Assembly (NCBI RefSeq): GCF_020443705.1
Contig: NZ_JAIZZK010000001.1
Coordinates: 186,001-250,000 of the forward strand
Length of the DNA: 64,000 bases
Direction of reading: 5' to 3'
Source: Clostridium algoriphilum
Lineage (GTDB): Bacteria; Bacillota; Clostridia; Clostridiales; Clostridiaceae
The notes under the pieces were generated by a model. It saw only the letters and a list, made by a program, of their open reading frames with translations. It had not been told where the DNA came from and did not search any database. Position numbers and translations under genes: made by a program. This document shows, in pieces, positions 1 through 8,681 of this stretch. Positions within the stretch are counted from its first letter, which is position 1. The number at the start of each line of letters is the position of its first letter.

Positions 1-1229
1 TGGAGAGAAAAGAAGAAAATCTTAATAAAAAACAACAAGATATTGAGATGGTAGAAGCAAGTGTACAAGATTTATACACAAAGCAAAGAGGAGAATTAGA
101 AAGATTATCAGGATTAACAGCAGAAGAAGCAAAACAAGTTTTGTTAGATGAAATTAAAAAAGAAATTAAACACGATGCTGCAATTATGATAAAAGAAATT
201 GAAACTAAGGCAAAAGAAGAAGCTGATAAAAAAGCAAGAGAAATTATTACTTATGCTATTCAAAGATGTGCAGCTGATCATGTTGCAGAAACAACAGTTC
301 ATGTTGTATCTCTTCCTAATGATGAGATGAAAGGAAGAATAATAGGCAGAGAGGGTAGAAATATTCGAACGCTAGAAACACTTACAGGCGTAGATTTAAT
401 AATAGATGATACACCTGAAGCAGTAATTCTTTCAGCCTTTGATCCTATAAGAAGAGAAGTTGCTAGAATAGCACTTGAGAAACTCATAGTAGATGGAAGG
501 ATACATCCCGCTAGAATTGAAGAAATGGTAGAAAAAGCTAAAAAAGAAGTTGATAGCGACATAAGAGAAGAAGGAGAACAAGCAACTTTTGAAACGGGAG
601 TGCACGGGCTTCATTCTGAAATTATTAGACTACTTGGAAGACTTAAATACAGAACTAGTTATGGTCAAAATGTATTAAAGCATTCTATAGAAGTTTCATA
701 TTTGGCTGGCCTTATGGCTTCTGAACTTGGAATTGATCCAACACTCGCTAAAAGATGTGGACTACTACATGATATTGGTAAAGCTGTAGACCATGAGGTT
801 GAAGGACCACATGCGCTTATAGGTTCAGAAATAGCAAAGAAACACCATGAAGCACCTATTGTAGTAAATGCTATTGCAGCACATCATGGTGACGTTGAGT
901 TACAATCTCTTGAAGCAATATTAGTCCAAGCGGCAGATGCTATATCAGCTGCTAGACCAGGTGCAAGAAGAGAAACTTTAGAAGCATACATTAAAAGGTT
1001 AGAAAAATTAGAAGAAATCGCAAATTCTTATGAAGGTGTTGAAAAGTCATATGCTATTCAAGCTGGAAGAGAAGTTCGAATTATGATTAAACCTGATGTA
1101 ATTGATGATGCAGGAGCTGTTGAGATGGCAAGAAATCTCGTTAAAAGAATTGAAAATGAATTAGAATATCCTGGTCAAATTAAGGTGAATGTAATTAGAG
1201 AAACAAGAGCTATCGATTATGCTAAATAA
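1..1229 (+). CDS. rny: Ribonuclease Y, 5' end outside the window
   Basis: RNase Y is a membrane-anchored endoribonuclease that starts mRNA decay in Firmicutes. The open frame runs in from base 3 without a start, so the N-terminal membrane anchor and part of the coiled coil (roughly 110 residues of a usual 510-520) lie upstream. Visible parts are a charged coiled coil (to about base 290), a KH domain with the [15 protein letters not shown] loop, and an HD domain with the HDIGKA metal motif at 768-785 and a second His pair in AAHHGDVE. The internal ATG at 48 is not the start. A strong terminator follows directly. Family assignment is secure. Confidence 0.96.
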   Translation, partial: ERKEENLNKKQQDIEMVEASVQDLYTKQRGELERLSGLTAEEAKQVLLDEIKKEIKHDAAIMIKEIETKAKEEADKKAREIITYAIQRCAADHVAETTVHVVSLPNDEMKGRIIGREGRNIRTLETLTGVDLIIDDTPEAVILSAFDPIRREVARIALEKLIVDGRIHPARIEEMVEKAKKEVDSDIREEGEQATFETGVHGLHSEIIRLLGRLKYRTSYGQNVLKHSIEVSYLAGLMASELGIDPTLAKRCGLLHDIGKAVDHEVEGPHALIGSEIAKKHHEAPIVVNAIAAHHGDVELQSLEAILVQAADAISAARPGARRETLEAYIKRLEKLEEIANSYEGVEKSYAIQAGREVRIMIKPDVIDDAGAVEMARNLVKRIENELEYPGQIKVNVIRETRAIDYAK

Positions 1230-1244
1230 TCAAACATAATATTA

Positions 1245-1292
1245 AATCCTCTTAAAATTTAGAAAGTTTCTAAATTTTAAGAGGATTTTCTT
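1245..1292 (+). terminator. Rho-independent terminator of rny
   Basis: A near-perfect stem (TCCTCTTAAAATTTAGAAA with its complement, 2-nt loop) ends in GAGGATTTTC, giving a T-rich tail. It begins about 15 bases after the rny stop. Confidence 0.88.
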
Positions 1293-1475
1293 TGTATTTA
1301 GAAAATTATAGTTAGGAAAAATAAGTTATTCCATTTACACGGCAAAAAAATAATGCTATATTGGTAGCATACGATTTAAAGTATTAATTTTCTAAAGTTA
1401 ACTTAATAATCTAGTTAATTCATTTCATTTAACTAATATAATCATACAAGTAATATAATCATGGGGGGTAAAAAA

Positions 1476-2666
1476 ATGGTATTATCTAAAAAAGCTGGAC
1501 AAATATCAGCATCTTTAACATTGTCCATAACTGCTAAAGCAAAAAAAATGAAGGCTGAGGGCCTAGATGTTATAGGATTTGGCGCCGGTGAACCAGATTT
1601 TAATACACCGAAAAATATTCAAGAAGCGGCCATAAGAGCAATTAAAGAAGGAATGACAAAATATACAGCTGCTTCTGGTATTATTGAGTTAAAGCAGGCA
1701 ATAATTAAAAAATTGAAGACAGAAAATAAATTAACTTACATACCAGCTCAAATTATAGTTTCGACCGGAGCAAAACAATGTCTAGCTAACGTTTTTCAAG
1801 CTATTTTAAATCCAGGAGATGAAGTTATTATTGGATCTCCATATTGGGTTAGCTATCCAGAATTAGTCAAATTAGCAGATGGACAACCTGTCTATGTAGA
1901 AACTAAAGAGAGTAATGAATTTAAATTAACCATTGAAAACCTTAATCAAATAGTAACTCCTAAATCTAAAGCAATAGTGATAAACAGTCCAAACAATCCC
2001 ACAGGAACAGTATATTCAAAAAATGAACTTATAGATATTGCTGAGTTTGCAAAGGAAAATAATTTAATCATAATATCAGATGAAATTTATGAAAAGTTAT
2101 TGTATGGAAATAATGATCACATTAGTATAGCAAGCCTTTCAGAGGATGCATACAAAAGAACTATTGTAATTAATGGTGTTTCTAAAGCTTATGCTATGAC
2201 AGGATGGAGAATAGGATATGCTGCTGGCAGTGCGGATATAGTATCATTAATGTCTAATATTCAGAGTCATACTACTTCTAATCCAAACTCAATTGCCCAA
2301 TATGCATCAGTTGAAGCTTTAAATGGTAATCAAGATGATGTATGTAAAATGATTGAGCAATTTAAAGTAAGAAGAGATTATATGGTAGAAAGAATCAATT
2401 GTATTAATAATTTATCTTGCATAAAACCAGAAGGAGCTTTTTATGTTATGGTAAATATAGAAGATATTTTAAATAAATCAATCAACGGAAAGCTTATAAA
2501 AAATTCTATTACTTTTTCTGATTTGTTATTAGAAAAAGAAAAAGTTGCAGTTATACCAGGGATAGCATTTGGTGTAGATAATTATATTAGATTATCTTAT
2601 GCTACATCTATGGAGAATATAAAAAATGGACTTGATAGAATAGCAAGGTTTGTTGATAGTATTTAA
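1476..2666 (+). CDS. Aspartate aminotransferase (class I PLP)
   Basis: A 396-residue fold-type I aminotransferase of the AspB/AspC Firmicute branch, which interconverts aspartate/2-oxoglutarate and oxaloacetate/glutamate. Seen: the GAGEPDF substrate loop near the N-terminus, NSPNNPTG, SDEIYEK, and the PLP-lysine motif SKAYAMTGWRIGY. The ATG at 1461 is in frame, but a GGGGGG Shine-Dalgarno sits between it and the ATG at 1476, so 1476 is the likely start (MVLSKKAGQ). It is monocistronic by spacing. A second, different aminotransferase lies at 16000-17199 on the other strand. Exact substrate preference cannot be told from sequence. Confidence 0.9.
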   Translation: MVLSKKAGQISASLTLSITAKAKKMKAEGLDVIGFGAGEPDFNTPKNIQEAAIRAIKEGMTKYTAASGIIELKQAIIKKLKTENKLTYIPAQIIVSTGAKQCLANVFQAILNPGDEVIIGSPYWVSYPELVKLADGQPVYVETKESNEFKLTIENLNQIVTPKSKAIVINSPNNPTGTVYSKNELIDIAEFAKENNLIIISDEIYEKLLYGNNDHISIASLSEDAYKRTIVINGVSKAYAMTGWRIGYAAGSADIVSLMSNIQSHTTSNPNSIAQYASVEALNGNQDDVCKMIEQFKVRRDYMVERINCINNLSCIKPEGAFYVMVNIEDILNKSINGKLIKNSITFSDLLLEKEKVAVIPGIAFGVDNYIRLSYATSMENIKNGLDRIARFVDSI

Positions 2667-2694
2667 AATTGATTTACATATCTTTTAATGATAT

Positions 2695-2740
2695 TATAAT
2701 AACATGAACTAATAGTAAATTATTAGCTCATGTTATTATA
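2695..2740. terminator. Inverted repeat between aminotransferase and HPr
   Basis: ATAATAACATGA and TCATGTTATTAT flank a second short stem (TAATAG/ATTATTA). There is no good T-run on the + strand, so it may be a weak terminator or an operator for the HPr gene, which starts 22 bases later. Confidence 0.5.
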
Positions 2741-2761
2741 AAAGTATTGAGGTGAAGTGAA

Positions 2762-3022
2762 GTGGTATCAAAAGAAGTTAAAGTTAATAATCCTAAGGGA
2801 TTACATGCTAGACCAGCCACATTATTAGTAAGAAAAGCGGCTTCTTTCAAATCGGATATAGGTATAGAATTTTTGGGTAAGAAAGCTAATATTAAGAGTT
2901 TAATAGGTATTTTATCTCTAGGTGTGGGTTCAAATACAATTGTAAACGTTATAGCAAATGGTGTTGATGAAAAATTAGCCTTAGAAGAAATAGTAACACT
3001 GATTAATTCTTTAGAGGAATAA
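2762..3022 (+). CDS. ptsH: Phosphocarrier protein HPr
   Basis: HPr passes phosphate from enzyme I to sugar-specific EIIA proteins of the phosphotransferase system, and when Ser46-phosphorylated acts as the CcpA co-repressor. At 86 residues it has the usual length. His15 is present in GLHARPA, so it is HPr rather than Crh, and Ser46 is present in IKSLIGILSLG. The start is GTG at 2762 behind a GAGGTGAAGTGA ribosome site. It is a single gene with its own terminator and lacks an adjacent ptsI. A second HPr-like copy elsewhere in the genome cannot be excluded. Confidence 0.93.
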   Translation: MVSKEVKVNNPKGLHARPATLLVRKAASFKSDIGIEFLGKKANIKSLIGILSLGVGSNTIVNVIANGVDEKLALEEIVTLINSLEE

Positions 3023-3031
3023 TTATAAGGC

Positions 3032-3084
3032 TATACATTTTAAAAAGCTGCTAACTTACTGTTTGCAGCTTTTTAAAATGTATA
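3032..3084 (+). terminator. Terminator of HPr gene
   Basis: A 19-bp perfect stem (ATACATTTTAAAAAGCTGC and complement) with a 13-nt loop lies just after the HPr stop. Confidence 0.8.
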
Positions 3085-3126
3085 TAAATAGAAATAAATA
3101 GAAATAAATCAAAGGAGAATATATAT

Positions 3127-4104
3127 ATGATAGATAATGTTGTAGAAATCAATTGTAATTCAGACATAAAAATTAATAATAAACATTTTATATTGTTTTT
3201 TCTTGAAACAAAATCTAGGAAAAGTATTTATACTTCTAAAAGTTATGAACGTGATATAAAAGATTTTTTTAGTGTGAGTAGTATAACGGATATTAGCATT
3301 GAAGATATTAAAAAGGTATCTATAGTACATACACAAAATTTTATAATGAAATTAATGGATAAAAATATGTCTTCAGCTACTATAAATAGAAAAATATCAT
3401 CATTGAGTGCTCTCTACAAATGGTTATTAAAATACCAAGACAATTCTACAGGTATTGAAATAATAAAATATAATCCTTTTGGAAATTTAAAGGAAGAAAA
3501 ACCTGTAATAAACAATAAAGAAACTGAATTTTTAACAAAACAAGAGTGTAAAGTTTTATTAGAAAGCATAGATACATCTACAATATTGGGTCATAGAAAT
3601 AAAACTATATTAGTACTTGCTTTGACAACTGCTTTAAGAAAATCTGAGATTATCAACATAAAAATAAAGCACATAACTACATACACGGGTTATAATGTAG
3701 TAAAAGTAAGGCGAAAAGGTGGAAAAGATGATATAGTAAAACTTCAAGGAAATGTTCTTACTATGATAAATAGATATATTAAGATGACTAAAAGAGATAA
3801 GTTAACTAGCGGCGAGGAATATTTATTTATTGGGCACTCAACTAATGGCAGAAATAAAGAAAAGTTAAATGCAAGTACTTTAAATTACATGATAAAAAGG
3901 GTATGCATAAACGCAGGTATACATAAAAATTTAAAAGTTCATTCTACTAGGCATACAGCAATAACACTAGCAATTTTAGCAGGGGCTACAGCAGAAAAAG
4001 TAAGAGATTTTGCTGCACACAAAAATCTGGCAACTACTAATAGATATATTCATTCAGTAGATAAGTTGAAAAATAATGCTGGAGATTTAATTGATGTGTT
4101 TTAA
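3127..4104 (+). CDS. Tyrosine recombinase (XerC/D-like)
   Basis: A 325-residue site-specific recombinase of the lambda-integrase/Xer family, which cuts and rejoins DNA through a 3'-phosphotyrosine. The N-terminal SAM-like DNA-binding domain covers about residues 20-110. Catalytic residues visible are Arg in TALRKSEI, His272-x-x-Arg275 in HSTRHTA, His in AHKNLATT and Tyr307 in NRYIH. It has an AAAGGAGAA ribosome site and stands alone, with no phage or conjugation genes beside it. A 28-bp Xer-type site lies 1.9 kb downstream (5954), but whether this enzyme acts there is only inference. A second, different Xer-like gene is at 35065. Confidence 0.88.
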   Translation: MIDNVVEINCNSDIKINNKHFILFFLETKSRKSIYTSKSYERDIKDFFSVSSITDISIEDIKKVSIVHTQNFIMKLMDKNMSSATINRKISSLSALYKWLLKYQDNSTGIEIIKYNPFGNLKEEKPVINNKETEFLTKQECKVLLESIDTSTILGHRNKTILVLALTTALRKSEIINIKIKHITTYTGYNVVKVRRKGGKDDIVKLQGNVLTMINRYIKMTKRDKLTSGEEYLFIGHSTNGRNKEKLNASTLNYMIKRVCINAGIHKNLKVHSTRHTAITLAILAGATAEKVRDFAAHKNLATTNRYIHSVDKLKNNAGDLIDVF

Positions 4105-4168
4105 AGGGACAATAGGTCTTAGTTAAGGTATTCAAGTATCCCTTATTTTAAATTAGTATGGTGTAAAG

Positions 4169-4306
4169 AGTTAGGAGTTATTAAAATTAATGATTGATGA
4201 GGCTATGTAGATAAATAAGGACATAGGGCTAACAAAACTCCTTTGACTAACTATATGGCTTTTGAGAAGCTGTAGGGGCTCTTATAATGGATGACAAGAT
4301 AAGAGC
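4169..4306 (+). ncRNA. Candidate structured RNA, unidentified
   Basis: Nested pairings are visible: AGTTAG (4169) with CTAACT (4247), GGAGTT (4174) with AACTCC (4236), an inner hairpin CTATGT (4203) with ACATAG (4221), then a separate 8-bp hairpin GCTCTTAT/ATAAGAGC (4278-4306). The layout suits a folded RNA or leader ending at the 4437 terminator. I do not recognise a known riboswitch core, and AT-rich DNA yields such pairs by chance. Confidence 0.3.
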
Positions 4307-4436
4307 ATAAATGAATTATTCCTGCTAGGAATATTCAAGATAAATATGTTATGATAATCACATTATATAACTTGATATTAGTATACAATATAATATATAA
4401 ATGTCTTAAATTTATTAGAATTTGGATTAGTGTATC

Positions 4437-4490
4437 GTGCTGAAAGGGTTAAGAAAGTTATATATACTTTCGTGACCCTTTATTACTTTT
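4437..4490 (+). terminator. Terminator-like hairpin upstream of uvsE
   Basis: AAAGGGT...GAAAGT pairs with ACTTTC...ACCCTTT (two mismatches), followed by ATTACTTTT. It would end transcription from the recombinase gene or from the RNA candidate upstream. Confidence 0.6.
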
Positions 4491-4616
4491 ACAAGTATTT
4501 AAAAACTAAATGTGGAAAAATGTATATTGTAAAGATAAGATATATGTACAGCTAGTGATATAAACGTGTTTAAATACAGAAACAAAGAATCATTAAAATA
4601 TGAATAGGAGATAATT

Positions 4617-5861
4617 ATGAAAATAGGTTATGCGTGCATTCCGCTTACAATGAATGAAAGAACAAATAGAAAATTAACTGTAGCAAAGTTTTCAGAAAAA
4701 ATGTTTTTAGAGGTACTAGAGCAAAATATATTAGATTTAAGAAGAATACTAGAAAATAATAAAAAGTTTAACATAAGTTTATTTAGAATAAGCTCAGATA
4801 TAGTTCCATTAGGAAGTCATAGTATTAATGAAATCCAATGGCACAAACATTTTCGAAATGAGTTGAATGAGATAGGAGAATTTATAAAAAAATGTGGTAT
4901 GAGAGTCTCTATGCATCCAGGTCAATATACAGTTCTTAATGCAGAAAAAGAAGAGATTGTAGAAAATGCAATTAAAGATTTAGAATACCACACTAGATTA
5001 CTTGATTCTCTGGGTGTGGACTCAAGTAATAAGATTATACTTCACATTGGTGGAGGGTATGGAGATAAAACTGCTTCTATGGATAGGTTTATCAAAAATT
5101 TTAGAAGGTTGTCACAAGCAGTGAAAAACAGACTTGTAATTGAAAATGACCATAAAATATTTAATATTGAGGATGTACTTTTCGTAAGTAGGGAAATTAA
5201 TATCCCAGTAATATTTGATAATCTTCACCACGAATGTAATCATGAAAAGGATGAGTCGGTAAAAGCTATAATGGCGAAGGTTGCTAAAACATGGCAGGAA
5301 AAAGATGGTCATATGAAGGTTCATTATAGCCAGCAAAATCTACATAAACAAATAGGGGCACATTCAGATACTATAATAGTTAAAATTTTTTTGAAATACT
5401 ATGATGAAGTTAAAGAGTTTAATCCTGATATTATGCTTGAAGTAAAAGATAAGGATATTTCCGCTATAAAATGTAATGTAATAGTTCATAATATAGATAA
5501 GAAACCAAATGCTACAATCATAGAAAAACAATGGGCGAAATATAAATATGTGTTGATGGAGAGAAATTATAAATACTATAAAACTTGCAGTAATTTGGTA
5601 AAAAACAAATGCAGTTATGCAAACTTTTATGAGTACATTGATGAAATAATAAACCTTGATGTAGACAATGGAAGTTTTATAAATACTGCAGAGCATGTTT
5701 GGGGATACGTTAAAAATGATGTTACCGATAAAGAAAAAAACCATTTTAATAAACTTATGTTAGATATAGAACATAAAGGGAAGGTTAAACTCTATTTGAA
5801 AAAATCATGTGATAGATATAATGCTGAATATATGATCAATTCATATTATTTCTGTTATTAA
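4617..5861 (+). CDS. uvsE: UV DNA damage endonuclease, extended C-terminus
   Basis: UvsE/UvdE nicks DNA 5' to UV photoproducts and starts alternative excision repair. The TIM-barrel N-terminal part shows family motifs: KIGYACIPLT at the start, LFRISSDIVPLGSH, RVSMHPGQY, LHIGGGYGDK, LVIENDHK and DNLHHECNH (metal-binding His/Glu/Asp). The protein is 414 residues, against about 300-320 for Bacillus and Thermus enzymes. The extra 110 or so residues after KPNATIIEK are Lys/Tyr-rich and not recognised. The ribosome site is AGGAGATAATT. It is a single gene between terminators, next to other DNA-metabolism genes (ssb, recombinase). Confidence 0.9.
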   Translation: MKIGYACIPLTMNERTNRKLTVAKFSEKMFLEVLEQNILDLRRILENNKKFNISLFRISSDIVPLGSHSINEIQWHKHFRNELNEIGEFIKKCGMRVSMHPGQYTVLNAEKEEIVENAIKDLEYHTRLLDSLGVDSSNKIILHIGGGYGDKTASMDRFIKNFRRLSQAVKNRLVIENDHKIFNIEDVLFVSREINIPVIFDNLHHECNHEKDESVKAIMAKVAKTWQEKDGHMKVHYSQQNLHKQIGAHSDTIIVKIFLKYYDEVKEFNPDIMLEVKDKDISAIKCNVIVHNIDKKPNATIIEKQWAKYKYVLMERNYKYYKTCSNLVKNKCSYANFYEYIDEIINLDVDNGSFINTAEHVWGYVKNDVTDKEKNHFNKLMLDIEHKGKVKLYLKKSCDRYNAEYMINSYYFCY

Positions 5862-5899
5862 AGATAAAAGTTAGTAAGAAATTAAAAACACATATTGTA

Positions 5900-5939
5900 A
5901 ATTAAAAACACCATATAATAGAATATGGTGTTTTTAATT
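5900..5939. terminator. Terminator of uvsE
   Basis: A perfect 17-bp stem (AATTAAAAACACCATAT and complement) with a 6-nt loop. The descending arm contains TTTTT. A partial copy of the ascending arm is repeated just upstream (5880-5891). Confidence 0.85.
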
Positions 5940-5953
5940 ATATATTAGAATAT

Positions 5954-5981
5954 AGTTAACATAATACGAATTATGTTAACT
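5954..5981. other. 28-bp Xer/dif-like recombination site
   Basis: Arms AGTTAACATAA and TTATGTTAACT are perfect inverted repeats separated by the 6-bp centre TACGAA. This is the 11-6-11 layout of XerC/XerD sites. The right arm differs by one base from the E. coli XerD arm TTATGTTAAAT. It could alternatively be an operator palindrome for ssb. Function is inferred from layout only. Confidence 0.5.
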
Positions 5982-6041
5982 ATTACTAAAATGTAAACTA
6001 AAAATGTAAGTTTTAACCTTGAAATAATAAAAATAAATATC

Positions 6042-6053
6042 GAACATTTGTTT
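6042..6053. promoter_or_regulatory. LexA (SOS) box upstream of ssb
   Basis: GAAC-ATTT-GTTT inside CGAACATTTGTTTG matches the Gram-positive SOS operator (GAAC-N4-GTTC type) with one change in the right half. It lies 118 bp before the ssb start. The window's lexA gene carries a comparable box. Confidence 0.7.
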
Positions 6054-6171
6054 GTATAAGATTTCTTTTTCTTGTCAATAATCTTAAAAGTTATTTAATT
6101 ACATTTTAAAGGTTAAATACTTTTATGTGTTTGAATAATCCATGATTTTCAACAAAAAGGAGAGATATTAT

Positions 6172-6501
6172 ATGAATACTGTATCAATAATAGGAAGAAT
6201 AACAAAAGATTTAGAACTTAAAAGTTTTAATGAGGGAAAAGGGTTTTATACTAGATTTACAATAGCTATTAATAGGGTATCACATAAAGATTCACAACCT
6301 GAAGCTGATTTTATAAATATCGTAGCATGGAGCGGCTTAGCAGAAACAATATGTAAACACTTAAAAAAAGGAAGCCAATTGGCAGTAACAGGTAGACTCT
6401 CCAGTAGTAGCTACACAGATAAAGATGGAAATAAAAGATATAGCACAGAGGTTGTCGCTGAGGACTTCAAATTTTTAGATAATAAACAGCAAGTCGTATA
6501 G
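6172..6501 (+). CDS. ssb: Short single-stranded DNA-binding protein
   Basis: An OB-fold SSB that coats single-stranded DNA in replication and repair. Residues 1-100 match the family (NTVSIIGRITKDLELK, FTIAINR, DFINIVAW, LAVTGRLSSSSY). It is only 109 residues long. The flexible linker and acidic DDDIPF-like tip that recruit partner proteins are absent, so it resembles accessory SsbB/YwpH-type proteins rather than the main replication SSB. The start is ATG 6172 behind AAGGAGAG; the upstream in-frame ATG 6142 lacks a ribosome site. The LexA box points to SOS induction. Confidence 0.9.
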   Translation: MNTVSIIGRITKDLELKSFNEGKGFYTRFTIAINRVSHKDSQPEADFINIVAWSGLAETICKHLKKGSQLAVTGRLSSSSYTDKDGNKRYSTEVVAEDFKFLDNKQQVV

Positions 6502-6642
6502 TATTCATAAAATTATTCCTGTGGTATAATTTAGAATAGTTAATAATAAATTTGTATTTAATATCATCTGGAATAGAATAATTATTGAGTTAAATTGTCT
6601 AATTTATTTCAGTACAATAAATACAAAAGGGGGGGTGTTCAA

Positions 6643-7119
6643 ATGAAAACTATTGTTGTAGCAGGCGGTTGTTTTTGGGGTGTAGAAGCGTATATGTCAA
6701 AAATAAATGGTATTGTTGAAACTAAGGTGGGGTATGCTAATGGCAAAAAGAAAGACCCATCATACGATGAGGTTTGTCTTGGAGACACTGGCCATGCGGA
6801 AGCTTGTTTAATAACATATGATGAAGCCAAGATAACTCTAGAAAAAATATTGAATAAATTTTGGGGAATAATAGATCCTACGGTCTCAAATAAGCAGGGA
6901 AATGATATAGGGCATCAATACAGAAGTGGTATATATTACACAGATGTGGAAGATTTAGATATTATAATAAAAACAAAGAATGAAGTAAAGGGTAGATATG
7001 ATAAACCTATAGTTACAGAGGTGCAGCCTCTATCTTGTTTTTATGACGCTGAAGATAATCATCAAAAATATTTACAGAAAAATCCTGGAGGTTACTGTCA
7101 CATTAATTTAGATGATTAA
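6643..7119 (+). CDS. msrA: Peptide methionine-(S)-S-oxide reductase
   Basis: MsrA repairs oxidised methionine (S form) in proteins using thioredoxin. It is 158 residues long, normal for the family. The catalytic Cys10 sits in [10 protein letters not shown], the substrate region GHAEAC follows, and there is a Cys in the NPGGYCH tail that can serve as resolving Cys. The start is ATG 6643 behind a GGGGGGTG site; the longer reading from 6595 has no such site. It is a monocistronic gene converging on an alcohol dehydrogenase through a shared terminator. No MsrB partner is adjacent. Confidence 0.95.
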   Translation: MKTIVVAGGCFWGVEAYMSKINGIVETKVGYANGKKKDPSYDEVCLGDTGHAEACLITYDEAKITLEKILNKFWGIIDPTVSNKQGNDIGHQYRSGIYYTDVEDLDIIIKTKNEVKGRYDKPIVTEVQPLSCFYDAEDNHQKYLQKNPGGYCHINLDD

Positions 7120-7128
7120 ATTAATACC

Positions 7129-7172
7129 ATAAAACAAGGAAGTGTAAAATCTACACTTCCTTGTTTTATAAT
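7129..7172. terminator. Bidirectional terminator, msrA / alcohol dehydrogenase
   Basis: A perfect stem (ATAAAACAAGGAAGTGTA and complement, 5-nt loop) has T-runs on both strands and sits between convergent genes. Confidence 0.88.
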
Positions 7173-7207
7173 TTCGTCACGTAATTTAATGGTTAATATA
7201 AAATAAA

Positions 7208-8308
7208 CTATATTTTTAAGGAGTCATTATATATTTTTAATATATCCTCTCTTGTTACTGGTGTGGGATGATTTTTTAATTTGATCTTATTCAAGAACAC
7301 TTGGTCAGCATAAGAACATATGTCTTTATAATTAACACTATCTACGTATCCGAGAATATTATTTATAAAATTACCAAGTTCGTCTAAGTTTTCTAGGGTT
7401 AATAAATATAATATTTTTCTTACTTTATTTTTGTCTTCACAAAACTCTAAATATGACTTTAAAAATATTCCATTTGCTTTACCGTGTGGTATATTATGAA
7501 AATATGTAAGAGCATAACCCATTCGATGTGGAAGAGATGTACCAGATTGTGCTATAACCATACCAGCTATTGTAGAAGCAAGCATTAACTTTTCTCTCAC
7601 TAAACAATTAAAATCTTTTTCTCTTATCATAATTAAACATTCCCCAAACAACTTTAAACCCTTTTCTGCTAAGGCATCACTCATAATATTTGATTTTGAA
7701 GATAAATACCCCTCTATTAAATGCGACAATGCATCAATTGAAGTATTGATAGTTATTTTCTCTGGCAAAAACATTAAATACTTTACATCCAGCAGAGCTA
7801 TTTCAGGAAATACCTTCTGGCATATACCATGTTTTGTTTGTAGTTCATTATCAGTAACTATAGAGTAGGGTGTTGTTTCAGTTCCTGTCCCAGCGGTTGT
7901 TGGTATGGCAATTACAGGTAAAGATTTTAACTCCGGACTGTTAAATAAATTGTATCTTGTAGCAATTGGGTTGTTTATTAATACACCAGCTGCTTTTGAA
8001 GCATCAATAGGAGACCCACCTCCGATACCTATCATAAAATTAGACTTTTGTGATATGCCAAGTTTTGCAATGTTTTCTACAGTTTCTAAAGATGGATTTT
8101 CTTCTACATCATTAAAAACATCGTATAAAATTCCTTCTTTGTCCAATGCTTTAGTAACATCTTTTAATGAACCATTTACGATTGACGAGGTCTTACCAGT
8201 TACAATTAAAGCTTTATCTCCATAAGTATGAAATAAATTACTGTTATTTAGTATTACGTCTTCTTCAAGTAATATTTTTGTTGGCATGTAGTAATTAACA
8301 AAATTCAT
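7208..8308 (-). CDS. Iron-containing alcohol dehydrogenase family
   Basis: A 366-residue member of the type III (Fe-ADH) family, NAD(P)-linked oxidoreductases acting on alcohols/aldehydes. Seen: GIGGGSPIDASKA (dinucleotide binding), PTTAGTGTETTPYSI, and metal ligands Asp and His in DALSHLIEG plus His residues in LPHRMGYAL and HNIPHGKANG. The sequence is not close enough to named members (butanol, propanediol, lactaldehyde dehydrogenases) to assign a substrate. Start ATG follows AGGGAGGAC. It is a single gene, divergent from the pseudouridine synthase across a 373-bp spacer. Confidence 0.88.
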   Translation of the reverse strand: MNFVNYYMPTKILLEEDVILNNSNLFHTYGDKALIVTGKTSSIVNGSLKDVTKALDKEGILYDVFNDVEENPSLETVENIAKLGISQKSNFMIGIGGGSPIDASKAAGVLINNPIATRYNLFNSPELKSLPVIAIPTTAGTGTETTPYSIVTDNELQTKHGICQKVFPEIALLDVKYLMFLPEKITINTSIDALSHLIEGYLSSKSNIMSDALAEKGLKLFGECLIMIREKDFNCLVREKLMLASTIAGMVIAQSGTSLPHRMGYALTYFHNIPHGKANGIFLKSYLEFCEDKNKVRKILYLLTLENLDELGNFINNILGYVDSVNYKDICSYADQVFLNKIKLKNHPTPVTREDILKIYNDSLKI

Positions 8309-8681
8309 AATATGTCCTCCCTTATAATAGTATATTATGTATTTATTATAACATTATCCAGATTAAATTATAGGATATATCAATTAAATTAGCACGCTTG
8401 TTTTTTATTTGTTTAGTGTGTATTAAAGGAAATTTTTAAGATTAATATCTTATTGTTTAATTACTTTTCATACATTTCCTTGGAAATATGTTACATATCT
8501 ATGAGAAACCTTAGGTATTAAAATGAAAAATAATATTACAACAATTGATTTTTTATTGATATACTTATATAATTCTTCGTGAAGACTTATATAAATATAT
8601 ATTTTATATTATATTTTTGCATCGCAATAGATTAAAATTTGTATTTATTTAGTAACTAAAATAATATTAGGAAGTGGTATA
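8309..8681. other. Divergent intergenic region, no gene seen
   Basis: This AT-rich 373-bp spacer must hold the promoters of the alcohol dehydrogenase (-) and the pseudouridine synthase (+). The only compact symmetry noticed is ATTTCC-TT-GGAAAT near 8476. No open frame with a ribosome site was found. Confidence 0.5.

Larger units (their letters stand above)
4105..4616. other. 512-bp intergenic region with RNA-like structure
   Basis: No open frame is convincing. The first half contains nested complementary segments, annotated separately at 4169-4306. The second half has a terminator-like hairpin at 4437-4490 and then the AT-rich promoter region of uvsE. Confidence 0.6.

Noticed and set aside
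1461-1475. Upstream start codons of several genes (e.g. 1461, 6142, 9539, 34369, 59292-gene at 60269)
   Set aside because: Each lies before or within the Shine-Dalgarno, a terminator or a promoter of the gene, and a better-placed downstream start exists.
4553-4585. AAACGTGTTT before uvsE as a LexA box
   Set aside because: Half-sites are separated by 2 bases, not the 4 needed for the Gram-positive SOS box.
7905-8225. 106-codon frame opposite the alcohol dehydrogenase
   Set aside because: Antisense shadow of a well-supported gene with no ribosome site.
8309-8681. Riboswitch in the spacer before rluB
   Set aside because: No conserved core of any riboswitch I know (T-box, SAM, purine, c-di-GMP, fluoride) was seen.
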